This document shows, one piece after another, positions 8,279-16,775 of a stretch of DNA of 64,000 bases. This DNA is from Nitrospiria bacterium (lineage in GTDB: Bacteria > Nitrospirota > Nitrospiria > JACQBZ01), in the NCBI GenBank assembly GCA_035517655.1, contig DATIYJ010000008.1, positions 59,488 through 123,487 on the forward strand. Reading direction: 5' to 3'. Position 1 is the first letter of the stretch, and the number at the start of each line of letters is the position of its first letter. Below the pieces are notes generated by a model. It saw only the letters and a list, made by a program, of their open reading frames with translations. It ran no database searches and was not told the DNA's origin. The translations under genes were made by a program, and so were the position numbers.

Positions 8279-9757
8279 ATGATCAAACGTATCCTCGGAA
8301 CAGAAACCGAATTCGGGATAGCGACACATAATCCCGAAGCCCTCGATCCTGTTTCCACGTCTCTCCTGCTGATCAATAATTATCCTCATCTTCCGTCGAC
8401 CCGTGTCCTCTGGGATTATGAACACGAGAATCCCTTGTTGGATGTCCGGGGATTTGAGATCGAGGGGGAACGGGAGCGGCCCGGTCCGGATTACAACCGC
8501 CTTCTCAATAAGGTGCTGGCCAACGGGGGGCGACTTTATGTGGACGGCGCCCATCCCGAGTATTCGACTCCCGAATGCACGAACCCTCGGGACGTGTTGA
8601 TTTATGAGAAGACCGGCGATCGAATCCTGAGTCAGTGCTGTGAACACGCCAGCCGGATCAACGAGCAGGACAAGATCGTCCTCTATCGCAACAATACCGA
8701 TGGTAAAGGCAACAGTTACGGATATCATGAAAATTATTTGGTCGATCGGACGGTGCCTTTTGAATGGCTGATGAAGCATTTAATCCCTTTTTTTGTGACT
8801 CGGCAGATTTACGCCGGATCCGGAAAGGTCGGCGCCGAGAATCGAATGCCTCCGGTCCCATACCAGATATCCCAGCGGGCGGATTTCTTCGAAACCGTCG
8901 TGGATCTCAACACCATGGTCAAGCGGCCGATTATCAACACACGCGATGAGCCCCATGCCGATGCGGTTAAATACCGCCGCTTGCACGTCATCGTCGGGGA
9001 CGCGAACATGGCGGAATACTCCACCTACATCAAACTCGGGGCGACGGCCATTTTATTGACCCTAATTGAAGAGAAGTGGCCGTTGCCGGAGCTCGAACTG
9101 GAGGATCCGGTTCGTTCCATCAAAGATGTGTCGCGCGATATTAGTTTAAAGGCAACGATTCGGTTATCGGATGGTCGGAAGTTCACGGCGGTTGAAATTC
9201 AACGTCTCTATCTTGAAGCGGCCCATCGTTTCTTTGAGAAACATGAGTTGGATCAAACGACGCGGGATGTCTTGAAGAAGTGGGAAGAGATTCTAGACCG
9301 GCTTGAAGAAGATCCCATGCAGCTTTCCCGACAGATTGATTGGGTAATCAAACTGAAATTGATTCAGTCGTATATGGAAAGAAAAAAGTGCGGATGGGGG
9401 GATTCTCGACTGGCAATGATGGATCTCCAATATCACGACCTTCGTCCTGAAAAAGGACTTTACTCCTCCATGGAGAAGGACCATTACGTGGACCGTATCA
9501 CCACGGACCGAGAGATTGAACAGGCTGAGCAGAATCCACCGCCGGACACTCGGGCCTATTTCCGAGGAAGTTGCCTGAAGAAGTTTCCCAAGGACGTGTA
9601 TGCGGCCAGCTGGAGCTCGATCCTTTTTGACGTTGGAAATACGACCATCAAAAAGGTTCCCTTAATGGAACCGCTGCGCGGAACAGAAAGTCTGACCCGG
9701 ACGTTGTTAGAGTCCGCTCAGTCCGTCGAGGAAGTCCTGGGCCGCCTGAGCATGTAA
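8279..9757 (+). CDS. dop: Depupylase/Pup deamidase Dop
   Basis: The product is 492 aa, of the carboxylate-amine ligase-like fold shared with PafA. It cleaves the isopeptide bond between Pup and substrate lysines, and in species with Pup ending in Gln also deamidates Pup. Visible features: metal-binding GTETEFGI (Glu9), catalytic-type Asp89 in LYVDGAHPEYSTPEC, NNTDGKGNSYGYHENYL, a long PAFA-like central region with INTRDEPHADA, and LMDLQYHDL near the end. The stretch between residues 40 and 80, longer than in PafA, fits the Dop-specific loop. It lies between mpa and pup. Confidence 0.95.
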   Translation: MIKRILGTETEFGIATHNPEALDPVSTSLLLINNYPHLPSTRVLWDYEHENPLLDVRGFEIEGERERPGPDYNRLLNKVLANGGRLYVDGAHPEYSTPECTNPRDVLIYEKTGDRILSQCCEHASRINEQDKIVLYRNNTDGKGNSYGYHENYLVDRTVPFEWLMKHLIPFFVTRQIYAGSGKVGAENRMPPVPYQISQRADFFETVVDLNTMVKRPIINTRDEPHADAVKYRRLHVIVGDANMAEYSTYIKLGATAILLTLIEEKWPLPELELEDPVRSIKDVSRDISLKATIRLSDGRKFTAVEIQRLYLEAAHRFFEKHELDQTTRDVLKKWEEILDRLEEDPMQLSRQIDWVIKLKLIQSYMERKKCGWGDSRLAMMDLQYHDLRPEKGLYSSMEKDHYVDRITTDREIEQAEQNPPPDTRAYFRGSCLKKFPKDVYAASWSSILFDVGNTTIKKVPLMEPLRGTESLTRTLLESAQSVEEVLGRLSM

Positions 9758-9776
9758 AGTAAGGGGGTGAGCAACC

Positions 9777-9977
9777 TTGTCCAAGCAGGAACACAAAACA
9801 GACCGAAAAAAAGAATCCGGTAAAAAGGAAGACGAAACGGGGGCCAGTTCAAAGAGCGCCGAGAAGGGGAAAAAGATCAAGGAGGACCTCGATAAGCTCA
9901 TGGATAAAATCGACGACGTGCTGGAGGAAAACGCGGAAGAGTTCGTCAAGAACTACGTCCAAAAGGGTGGAGAGTAA
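9777..9977 (+). CDS. pup: Prokaryotic ubiquitin-like protein Pup (ends in Gly-Gly-Glu)
   Basis: This 66-aa, highly charged, probably disordered protein has a helix-prone central segment (KIKEDLDKLMDKIDDVLEE) that should bind the Mpa coiled coil, and a C-terminus FVKNYVQKGGE. The final Glu is encoded directly, so the protein is ready for ligation by PafA without deamidation. Translation starts at TTG 9777, preceded by AAGGGGGTG about 8 nt upstream; no ATG is available. It is followed after 2 nt by prcB. Confidence 0.95.
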   Translation: MSKQEHKTDRKKESGKKEDETGASSKSAEKGKKIKEDLDKLMDKIDDVLEENAEEFVKNYVQKGGE

Positions 9978-9979
9978 GG

Positions 9980-10795
9980 GTGGATTTCAAATTCAAAGGT
10001 TCGTTTCAAGATCCGGGACCCAGTTTTTATGACTGGGTTTCGTCCCGCCAGCCTGACGCACTGCCGGGTGTCCGTAAAGACACGGTGGGAGGCGGGAGCG
10101 ATCGGCCTCCGTCTGCGATGGTGGTGCACGGGACGACCGTCCTGGCCTTGAAGTATCGGGACGGGGTGATCATCGCCGGGGATCGCATGGCGACGGAAGG
10201 CTACCAGGTGTCGGCTCGCCGAATTGAAAAAGTCTATAAGGTAGATGAGCATTCCGCAATCGCCATTGCCGGTGCCGCCGGACCCTGTATTGAACTGGCC
10301 CGGCTGTTTCAAACCGAATTGGAACATTACGAAAAATTGGAAGGTACGGAGTTATCGACGGATGGAAAGGCCAATAAACTGGCCCAGATGGTGAAAGGCA
10401 ATCTCCCGATGGCTTTCCAGGGTTTGATTGTTATCCCGATATTCGTCGGCTACGATCTGAAGCGGAACGAGGGGCGGATTTTTAAATATGATATTACCGG
10501 TGGGCGGTATGAAGAGACCGACTATTTTTCGACCGGTTCCGGCGGAAAGGACGCCCGAACGACGATGAAGAAAATGTATCAATCCGATATGGCCGAAAAT
10601 GAAGCGGTTCGGACGGCCTTGGTGGCTTTATACGATGCGGCGGAGGAAGATATCGGCACCGGAGGACCGGATTTGGTTCGGGGTATTTATCCGACCGTAA
10701 AGACGGTGACGGTCAAAGGCGTCATCGATATCGACGGGAACCAAATCCGCCAAACCTATGAGCAGCTGATCGAGAACCGGAAGCGAGGAGCCTGA
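9980..10795 (+). CDS. prcB: 20S proteasome beta subunit (catalytic)
   Basis: The product is 271 aa with a 51-residue propeptide. Self-cleavage at Gly51/Thr52 (VHG-TTVLAL) would expose the N-terminal threonine nucleophile. With Thr52 as Thr1, Asp68 (AGDRMAT) matches Asp17 and Lys84 (RRIEKVYK) matches Lys33 of the active site; the SGSGG loop is in YFSTGSGGKDA. The start is GTG 9980, two nt after pup. It assembles with PrcA into the core particle, and its overlap-like spacing with prcA (1 nt) supports translational coupling. Confidence 0.96.
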   Translation: MDFKFKGSFQDPGPSFYDWVSSRQPDALPGVRKDTVGGGSDRPPSAMVVHGTTVLALKYRDGVIIAGDRMATEGYQVSARRIEKVYKVDEHSAIAIAGAAGPCIELARLFQTELEHYEKLEGTELSTDGKANKLAQMVKGNLPMAFQGLIVIPIFVGYDLKRNEGRIFKYDITGGRYEETDYFSTGSGGKDARTTMKKMYQSDMAENEAVRTALVALYDAAEEDIGTGGPDLVRGIYPTVKTVTVKGVIDIDGNQIRQTYEQLIENRKRGA

Positions 10796-10796
10796 A

Positions 10797-11483
10797 ATGG
10801 CCTTTCCGTATTATGTCTCACCCGAACAAATGATGCAAGACAAGGCGGAGTATGCCAAGAAGGGCATCGCCAAAGGCCGATCGATCATCGCCATGGAATA
10901 TCAGGACGGGATTTTGATGGTGGCGGAAAATCCAAGCACCTCGCTGAATAAGATTTCGGAGATTTACGACAACATCGCATTTCTAGGGGCGGGGAAATAC
11001 AGCGAGTTTGAGAATTTGCGAAAGGCGGGTATCCGACACGCGGATCTAAAGGGTTATATGTATAGCCGAGAAGATGTCACGGCGAAATCCTTGGCCAATG
11101 CCTACTCGCAGGCCCTGGGAACGACTTTTAGTCAAGAAGTCAAGCCGCTGGAGGTGGAGATCGCCGTGGTCGCCGTTGGAGAAAATGGGCAATCGGGAGA
11201 GATTTATCGCATTTCTTTCGACGGCAGCATTACGGATGAACGGGGTTTTACGGTGATCGGTGGACGGTCGGAGGCCATTACGGCATTTTTGAAGGACCGT
11301 TACAAAGTGGGTGTTCCTCTGTCGAAGACGCTGGAGCTGTGCAAGGAGGCCATGGAAAACAGCTCAGGCCAGCGGATCGCTGTTCAGAGTCTGGAGGTGG
11401 CGGTGCTGGACCGGAACCGTCAAGGCCGAAAATTTCGGCGATTAACGGCCGACGAGATCACGGAGTTGATCCATCCGCAATAG
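10797..11483 (+). CDS. prcA: 20S proteasome alpha subunit
   Basis: The product is 228 aa, starting AFPYYVSPEQMMQDKAEYAKKGIAKG, the N-terminal gating and alpha-subunit signature, and continuing RSIIAMEYQDGILMVAENPS. No catalytic Thr is present, as expected for an alpha subunit. It forms the outer rings that gate entry and dock the Mpa C-terminus. Its position directly after prcB matches the gene order in actinobacteria. Confidence 0.95.
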   Translation: MAFPYYVSPEQMMQDKAEYAKKGIAKGRSIIAMEYQDGILMVAENPSTSLNKISEIYDNIAFLGAGKYSEFENLRKAGIRHADLKGYMYSREDVTAKSLANAYSQALGTTFSQEVKPLEVEIAVVAVGENGQSGEIYRISFDGSITDERGFTVIGGRSEAITAFLKDRYKVGVPLSKTLELCKEAMENSSGQRIAVQSLEVAVLDRNRQGRKFRRLTADEITELIHPQ

Positions 11484-11493
11484 GACGGGTTTT

Positions 11494-12870
11494 ATGAAAC
11501 AGCGCATTTTTGGACTTGAAAATGAATACGGTTTGATCTTTTCTCCAAACGGTAAGGTCTATCTCCCGGTGGAAAAAGTGCTGGGTTATATCTTTGAAGG
11601 TTTAATTCCGAACAGTTGGCCCTCGAACGCCTTCCTGGTCAATGGGGCCCGATTCTACCAGGATACCGGATGTCACCCCGAGTACTCCACCCCCGAGTGT
11701 GATAACATCTTCGATCTGGTTACACACGACAAAGCGGGGGAACGCCTGGTTGAGGGTTGTCTGCCGTTGGCCGAAGAACGGCTCAAAGAAGAAGGCCTCA
11801 ACGGAGAAATTTTTATATTCAAGAACAACACCGACTCGATGGGAAACACCTATGGATGCCATGAGAATTACCTGATGAGACGGGATGTGGATTTTTGGAA
11901 GGTCACGGAGCAGTTGATCCCTTTCTTTGTTACCCGTCAGATCTATGCCGGGGCCGGCAAACTCCTTAAGCTCTCCGGTAAAACGCACTATTTCCTTTCC
12001 CAACGTGCCCAGCATATCCATGAAAAAACCTCGTCCTCGACCACTTCGTCCCGGAGCATCATCAATACCCGTGACGAACCCCATGCGGATGCGGAGAAAT
12101 ATCGGCGTCTTCACATCATCATCGGAGACTCCAATATGTCCGAATTCACAACGCTGATGAAGGTTGGAGTCACCGCCGTGGTATTATCCATGATCGAGGA
12201 AGGCTACACCGTTCCCAACATCGAGTTGGAGGACCCGGTGAAGGCCATCCGAGAGATTTCGAGAGATACGACCCTCAAGCGCCGGGTGAAATTGGAAGAC
12301 GGGCGAGAATTGACGGGAATCGAGATCCAGCGGCTGTATCTGGATCGTGCCTATGATTATTTGGCATCCACCGAAGTCGATTCCATCACCGAGAACATGG
12401 TTAAAAAATGGGAGGAAATCCTGAATAAGTTGGAAGAGGATCCGATGCAGCTCTCCCGCCAGATCGATTGGGTGATGAAAAAAGAGCTGATGGTTTCCTA
12501 TATGGAGAAAAAGGATTGCGGGTGGGACGATCCTCGCATCTTGCTGATGGACCTCCAATATCACGATGTGAACCGGTCGCGAGGTTTGTACTATATCCTG
12601 GAAAAAATGGATATGGCTGAAAGAGTCGTCGAAGAGGGGGATATTCAGTTGGCGATGAATGAACCGCCTCAAACCACTCGGGCCAAAATCCGGGGAGATT
12701 TCATCCGATTCGCCCGAGAAAAGAACCGTTCTTATACGGTGGACTGGACTTACCTTAAACTGAATGGCTACTGGGAGGAAACCATTCTTTGCATGGATCC
12801 GTTCAGTTCGTCCGATAGGAGGGTCGAGGAATTAATCGCTGCAGCTTCCGGCCACAGGTTTTCAAGGTAG
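11494..12870 (+). CDS. pafA: Pup-protein ligase PafA
   Basis: The product is 458 aa. It uses ATP to phosphorylate the Pup C-terminal Glu and joins it to substrate lysines. Seen are GLENEYGL (Glu9), catalytic Asp57 in FYQDTGCHPEYSTPECD, NNTDSMGNTYGCHENYL, INTRDEPHADAEKYRRLHI and LLMDLQYHDV. It is clearly a paralogue of Dop (shared blocks throughout) but lacks the longer loop after residue 40. The last 40 nt overlap the start proposed for the M23 peptidase gene. Confidence 0.96.
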   Translation: MKQRIFGLENEYGLIFSPNGKVYLPVEKVLGYIFEGLIPNSWPSNAFLVNGARFYQDTGCHPEYSTPECDNIFDLVTHDKAGERLVEGCLPLAEERLKEEGLNGEIFIFKNNTDSMGNTYGCHENYLMRRDVDFWKVTEQLIPFFVTRQIYAGAGKLLKLSGKTHYFLSQRAQHIHEKTSSSTTSSRSIINTRDEPHADAEKYRRLHIIIGDSNMSEFTTLMKVGVTAVVLSMIEEGYTVPNIELEDPVKAIREISRDTTLKRRVKLEDGRELTGIEIQRLYLDRAYDYLASTEVDSITENMVKKWEEILNKLEEDPMQLSRQIDWVMKKELMVSYMEKKDCGWDDPRILLMDLQYHDVNRSRGLYYILEKMDMAERVVEEGDIQLAMNEPPQTTRAKIRGDFIRFAREKNRSYTVDWTYLKLNGYWEETILCMDPFSSSDRRVEELIAAASGHRFSR

Positions 12871-13754
12871 GCTTCCCGCTCTTCCTTGCGAGTCTCCTCT
12901 TGTTGACGGTGGGAGGGAAAGCGCCATCCCAGCCCGCCGAGACTCTATCCCAAACACGAGTGAAAGCAAATTCGGATGTCCCCCTGCGCGTCAAACAAGG
13001 GGAGGTGTTTTTTTTCACCGTGCAAGTCGGCGATCGTGTTGTCTCCGTGCAGGGTCGGTTGCATGGCCGAACGTTTCCCTTTTTTAAAACAGAGATCCCA
13101 AGGCAGTTCGGGGCGTTAATCGGTATCGATCTGGCGGACCCTCCTTCTCGAGAGGATCTGGATGTCGAAGTTGCAAAAGAAGGCGGCTCTGTGGAACAGC
13201 GTCATTACACCGTCGATGTGCTTCCGGCCCATTTTAAGACGCAGGACTTGATCGTCCCTAAAAATTACGTGGACCTGGATGAAGAGACGGCCAAGCGCGC
13301 CGCAGAGGAACAGGAGAAGATTTTGCAATCCCTCAACAAGGTGACGGGGCAGAAGTATTGGGACGGCCGTTTTATCATGCCGGTGGAGGGAAAAATCGCC
13401 GGGAGTTTTGGACTGAGGCGGATCATCAACGGTGAGCCCCGATCCCCGCACAGCGGAGAGGACATCAAGGCACCCAAAGGCACGGAGGTCCATGCAACCA
13501 ACGAGGGGGTGGTGGCCTTGGTGGGGGAGTTCTTCTTTAGTGGAAAAAGCATCATCCTGGATCATGGCCTCGGGCTCTATACCATGTATTTTCATCTGGA
13601 TGAAGTTGATGTCGCCGAGGGCCAGAGCGTTCATAAGGGAGCGGTGTTGGGTAAAGTTGGAGCCACCGGCCGCGCGACGGGCCCGCATCTCCATTGGGGA
13701 ATGCGAATCGACGGGGCCCGTGTCAATCCGTTGTCCGTCTTGAATATTGAATGA
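12831..13754 (+). CDS. Exported M23 (LytM-type) peptidase, probable AUU start codon
   Basis: The C-terminal half is an M23 domain with HSGEDIKAPKGTEV (zinc His and Asp), LDHGLGLYTMYFHLDE and the HLHWG motif, so an active cell-wall endopeptidase is likely. The N-terminal part is a beta-rich region. The frame opens after a TAG at 12816-12818 and has no ATG or GTG before the signal peptide. A TTG at 12900 would delete the basic and hydrophobic parts. ATT at 12831 follows AGGAGGG (12817-12823) by 7 nt and gives NRCSFRPQVFKVGFPLFLAS plus LLLLTVGGKA, a well-formed signal peptide. I therefore propose an AUU start, overlapping pafA by 40 nt. The family call is firm; the start is inferred. Confidence 0.8.
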   Translation: MNRCSFRPQVFKVGFPLFLASLLLLTVGGKAPSQPAETLSQTRVKANSDVPLRVKQGEVFFFTVQVGDRVVSVQGRLHGRTFPFFKTEIPRQFGALIGIDLADPPSREDLDVEVAKEGGSVEQRHYTVDVLPAHFKTQDLIVPKNYVDLDEETAKRAAEEQEKILQSLNKVTGQKYWDGRFIMPVEGKIAGSFGLRRIINGEPRSPHSGEDIKAPKGTEVHATNEGVVALVGEFFFSGKSIILDHGLGLYTMYFHLDEVDVAEGQSVHKGAVLGKVGATGRATGPHLHWGMRIDGARVNPLSVLNIE

Positions 13755-13764
13755 GGTTTTCGCC

Positions 13765-14544
13765 TTGAACGTGGCCTTGACCATCGCCGGTTCGGATCCG
13801 ACAGGCGGCGCCGGAATTCAAGCCGACCTAAGGACGTTTGCCGATCTGAATATCCACGGAACCGCCGTGCTCGCTTCCCTGACGATCCAGAACACCCTGG
13901 GGATTCAGGAGGTGGTCAAGATTCCTCCCGACCTTCTCCGGAAACAGATCGCGACTCTCTTGGACGACGTAACCGTTCAAGCCGTAAAAACGGGCATGCT
14001 CTTGGATGGAGAAAGCATCGAGATCATCGGCGAACTTCTGAAAAAATATCAGCTCGAGAGCTACGTCTTGGACCCGATTGTTCGTTCTTCCACCGGCTAT
14101 TTGATTCTAAAGAAGGACGATGTCGAATTATTGAAAAAGGTGTTGTTGCCGCTCGCCCTTTTAGTCACTCCAAATCTCAAGGAGGCCGAGGCCCTGACGG
14201 GACTGTCGGTCCGGACCGAAAAGGAAATGGAACGGGCGGCGATGGAAATCCATGCCATGGGACCCCGGTATGTTTTAATCAAAGGAGGACATCTCGAAGG
14301 CGATGCCGCCCTCGATCTGCTGGTGGGGGATTCGAAGATCCAACGTTTTCGAAAGGCCCGCGTTCGAAACCGACGCCTGCACGGTGCCGGGTGCGTGTTT
14401 TCCGCGGCGATCACGGCCGGCCTGGCGGCCGGGTTGACGGTTCAACAGGCCGTTCGAAAAGCGAAAGGCTTTGTTCATCGCGCGATCCGGTCCAGCGTTT
14501 CGATTGGGCATGGCCGTCAATTGTTAAATTTGACTTCCGATTGA
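13765..14544 (+). CDS. thiD: Hydroxymethylpyrimidine/phosphomethylpyrimidine kinase ThiD
   Basis: The product is 259 aa, starting at TTG 13765 (GAGG 8 nt upstream), which gives MNVALTIAGSDPTGGAGIQA, aligned exactly with the family N-terminus; the TTG at 13747 would add six residues. Other motifs: VKTGMLLD, YVLDPIVRSSTG, LVTPNLKEAEALTG, VLIKGGHLEGDA and the anion-hole/catalytic HGAGCVFSAAI (the usual Thr before Phe/Ser is Val here, and the catalytic Cys is kept). It makes the pyrimidine diphosphate used by ThiE, although it is separated from thiE by the proteasome genes. It overlaps the region of the M23 stop closely. Confidence 0.94.
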   Translation: MNVALTIAGSDPTGGAGIQADLRTFADLNIHGTAVLASLTIQNTLGIQEVVKIPPDLLRKQIATLLDDVTVQAVKTGMLLDGESIEIIGELLKKYQLESYVLDPIVRSSTGYLILKKDDVELLKKVLLPLALLVTPNLKEAEALTGLSVRTEKEMERAAMEIHAMGPRYVLIKGGHLEGDAALDLLVGDSKIQRFRKARVRNRRLHGAGCVFSAAITAGLAAGLTVQQAVRKAKGFVHRAIRSSVSIGHGRQLLNLTSD

Positions 14545-14571
14545 GTATCGGACGACACCAAAAATCTGTGC

Positions 14572-14577
14572 TATAAT
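14572..14577 (+). promoter_or_regulatory. Perfect -10 hexamer upstream of the 14602 gene
   Basis: TATAAT at 14572-14577 lies 24 nt before the ATG at 14602. No convincing -35 is present at 17 nt, so an activator or an extended element may be needed. Confidence 0.45.
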
Positions 14578-14601
14578 TTGAGAGAACGAGAGGGTTCGGT
14601 G

Positions 14602-15168
14602 ATGTCGAAACCGGTTCCCCATAACCACCCCTTGAGACAACTCCTCACGGATCTCACGGAGCGGACATTTTCTCAGAAATTGCGATGGCCTGATCCGCCG
14701 GTTGTTCATTACGTCTCCAATTTATTGCTTGATTTTACTCATGTCGATCATCTCTACCGGATTCGAAACGCGAAAGGGAAACGCTTAGAGGAAGTGGCCG
14801 GAATGCTGCTTGAAGCCGACCTGTTGTTGAATGCCGGTTCGTTTGAACGGGAACGGGAAGTCCATCGGCATATCGGCGATTTTACACTTTTCATGGTCGG
14901 AATATTTCCGGAATTTCTTAAACGGATAAAGATCCGTCAATGGATTCACCAGCCGGATTTTCTGATCGACTATATCAAGGTCGGTAAACATTCCTACCGC
15001 AACGTTTCCGAATTCAATTACGGTGAATATAAACAGTTTGTTCCGCTTTTCCGGAAACTTTCGGACAATTTTGAATTGTGCGTTATCGGATTAGGTTATA
15101 TCAAAGCCGCACTGGATCATCTTCAAAATTCGGAATATCGGCAGGTTAAAAACAATCTGATGAATTGA
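14602..15168 (+). CDS. Conserved protein of unknown function
   Basis: The product is 188 aa from the ATG at 14602, preceded by GAGAGGG; a TTG at 14578 would add eight residues but overlaps the likely transcription start. It is predicted helical and soluble, without signal peptide or membrane segment. Notable strings are LLTDLTERTFSQKLRW, LLLDFTHVDHLYRI, HRHIGDFTLFMVGIFPEF and EFNYGEYKQFVPLFRKLSDNFELC. It has a high content of His, Phe and Tyr. I do not recognise the family. It has its own -10 element and a terminator at 15235-15260, so it is probably transcribed alone. Confidence 0.75.
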   Translation: MSKPVPHNHPLRQLLTDLTERTFSQKLRWPDPPVVHYVSNLLLDFTHVDHLYRIRNAKGKRLEEVAGMLLEADLLLNAGSFEREREVHRHIGDFTLFMVGIFPEFLKRIKIRQWIHQPDFLIDYIKVGKHSYRNVSEFNYGEYKQFVPLFRKLSDNFELCVIGLGYIKAALDHLQNSEYRQVKNNLMN

Positions 15169-15234
15169 ACGGCCGAACGATCCCGTCGACACTTCGGGTT
15201 GACGGATTTTCCCAAACGGACAAAATTTATCCTG

Positions 15235-15260
15235 GACACCATCGCAGAGTGGTGTCTTTT
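15235..15260 (+). terminator. Intrinsic terminator after the 14602 gene
   Basis: GACACCA (15235-15241) pairs with TGGTGTC (15250-15256), with an 8-nt loop, followed by TTTT. It sits 66 nt after the stop codon and before ybgC. Confidence 0.75.
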
Positions 15261-15295
15261 CATTTTCAGCGAAACCCTCGAAAGGCGGTTTCCCA

Positions 15296-15691
15296 ATGGC
15301 AGGAGAGTCAAAGAGTCATCTGACGGTCCGGATTTATTATGAAGATACCGATTGCGGCGGTGTGGTTTATTATGCCAACTACTTGCGGTATTTGGAACGG
15401 GCCAGGACCGAACATCTCCGTGAGCGGGGGATCGAGCTTGGACCGTGGGCCGAGAAAGGGCTCTACTTCGTTGTCACCCGCGTGGAGATCGACTACAAAT
15501 CCCCGGCCTGCTATTCCGACCTGCTGAATATTGAAACGTTCGTGAGGGATGTTTCCAAGGCCAGCCTCACTTTTTCCCATACCGTTCGAAATCAAAACAG
15601 CCGTCTGACGGCTGAATCGATCGTGGTCTTGGCCTGCGTCTCAAACGGGCGTCCACGACGAATCCCGGAAGAAATCGTTTCCGCAATCTGA
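15296..15691 (+). CDS. ybgC: YbgC-type acyl-CoA thioesterase (hotdog fold)
   Basis: The product is 131 aa. The 4-hydroxybenzoyl-CoA thioesterase signature is present as IYYEDTDCGGVVYYANYLRYLERAR, including the catalytic Asp. Single-domain hotdog proteins of this type hydrolyse short acyl-CoAs and often sit in tol-pal operons; no tol gene is nearby. Convergent with dppF. The terminator just upstream suggests its own promoter, which I could not locate. Confidence 0.9.
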   Translation: MAGESKSHLTVRIYYEDTDCGGVVYYANYLRYLERARTEHLRERGIELGPWAEKGLYFVVTRVEIDYKSPACYSDLLNIETFVRDVSKASLTFSHTVRNQNSRLTAESIVVLACVSNGRPRRIPEEIVSAI

Positions 15692-15755
15692 CGTCAAACG
15701 AAGTCCGTCTCGCATCCGGCGATTGGAAGATCGGCCGCATTCCGAGGCCAGGCGG

Positions 15756-16775
15756 TTACTTGGCGAGTATACAAGCCGCTAAGTGTCCGGCACGAATCTG
15801 GACCAGCGGCGGGTCTTCTTTGAGACAGTCCGGTATCCGTTTCGGGCATCTCGAATAGAACCGACATCCCTGAGGAAGGTTCACCGGGCTTGGGAGGTCG
15901 CCATCGAGAAGGATCCGGTTGCGTTTCACTTTCGGATCCGGAACGGGGATGGCGGCCAAAAGAGCTTCGGTGTACGGGTGAAGCGGTTGCCGGTAAAGAT
16001 CCGCCGCCGGGGCCCATTCGACGATTCGTCCCAGATACATGACGGCCACCCGATCGCTGATATGCCGGACCATGTTCAGATCGTGTGCGATGAAGATCAT
16101 GGAGAGCGCGTACTCTTGCTGAATGTCCTCAAGCAGGTTGATGACCTGGGCTTGGATGGAAACATCCAGAGATGAAACCGGCTCATCCGCCACGATGAGT
16201 TTGGGATTCAGGGCCAGGGCGCGGGCCACGCCGATCCGCTGACGTTGTCCGCCGCTGAATTCATGGGGATAGCGGTTGACGACATCCGGATCCAAACCGA
16301 CCTTTCCGAGAAGCTGGCGCACACGGTCCCGCCGCTCCCGGCGGGTTCCGATTCCGTGGATGATCAGAGGCTCTTCGAGGGCGGCGCCGATGGTCATGCG
16401 GGGGTTAAGAGAGGCGTAAGGGTCCTGAAAAATGATCTGTATCTCGCGACGCAGGCGACGCATCCGTCGGCCGTCGGCTTCAAAAATATTTTCGCCCTGA
16501 TAGCGGACTTCACCCGATGTCGGTTCCAGCAGTCTTAATATCAATCGACCGGTGGTTGACTTTCCACAGCCGCTTTCGCCCACCAGTCCTAGAATTTCCC
16601 CGCGCCGGAGATCAAAACTGACATCGTCCACGGCATGAACCCGAAGTCGGGACCGGCCCCAAAGGCCTTCGCGGATCGGGAAATATTTTTTAAGATTCCG
16701 GACCGAGAGCAGGGCGGTTTCGGACGATCCGGTTATGATGGAATCGCCTCTGGCCGGTGGGCCCGCGTCCTTCAT
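15756..16775 (-). CDS. dppF: Peptide/nickel ABC transporter ATP-binding protein (DppF/OppF)
   Basis: The product is 339 aa from the ATG at 16775, which overlaps the dppD stop as ATGA. An upstream start at 16877 is open but lies inside dppD. Walker A is GESGCGKST, the signature [15 protein letters not shown], and Walker [13 protein letters not shown]. The C-terminal oligopeptide extension [24 protein letters not shown] has the cysteines that bind an iron-sulfur cluster in this family. It powers, with DppD, import through DppB/DppC-like permeases, likely those at 2358-4199. Confidence 0.94.
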   Translation of the reverse strand: MKDAGPPARGDSIITGSSETALLSVRNLKKYFPIREGLWGRSRLRVHAVDDVSFDLRRGEILGLVGESGCGKSTTGRLILRLLEPTSGEVRYQGENIFEADGRRMRRLRREIQIIFQDPYASLNPRMTIGAALEEPLIIHGIGTRRERRDRVRQLLGKVGLDPDVVNRYPHEFSGGQRQRIGVARALALNPKLIVADEPVSSLDVSIQAQVINLLEDIQQEYALSMIFIAHDLNMVRHISDRVAVMYLGRIVEWAPAADLYRQPLHPYTEALLAAIPVPDPKVKRNRILLDGDLPSPVNLPQGCRFYSRCPKRIPDCLKEDPPLVQIRAGHLAACILAK

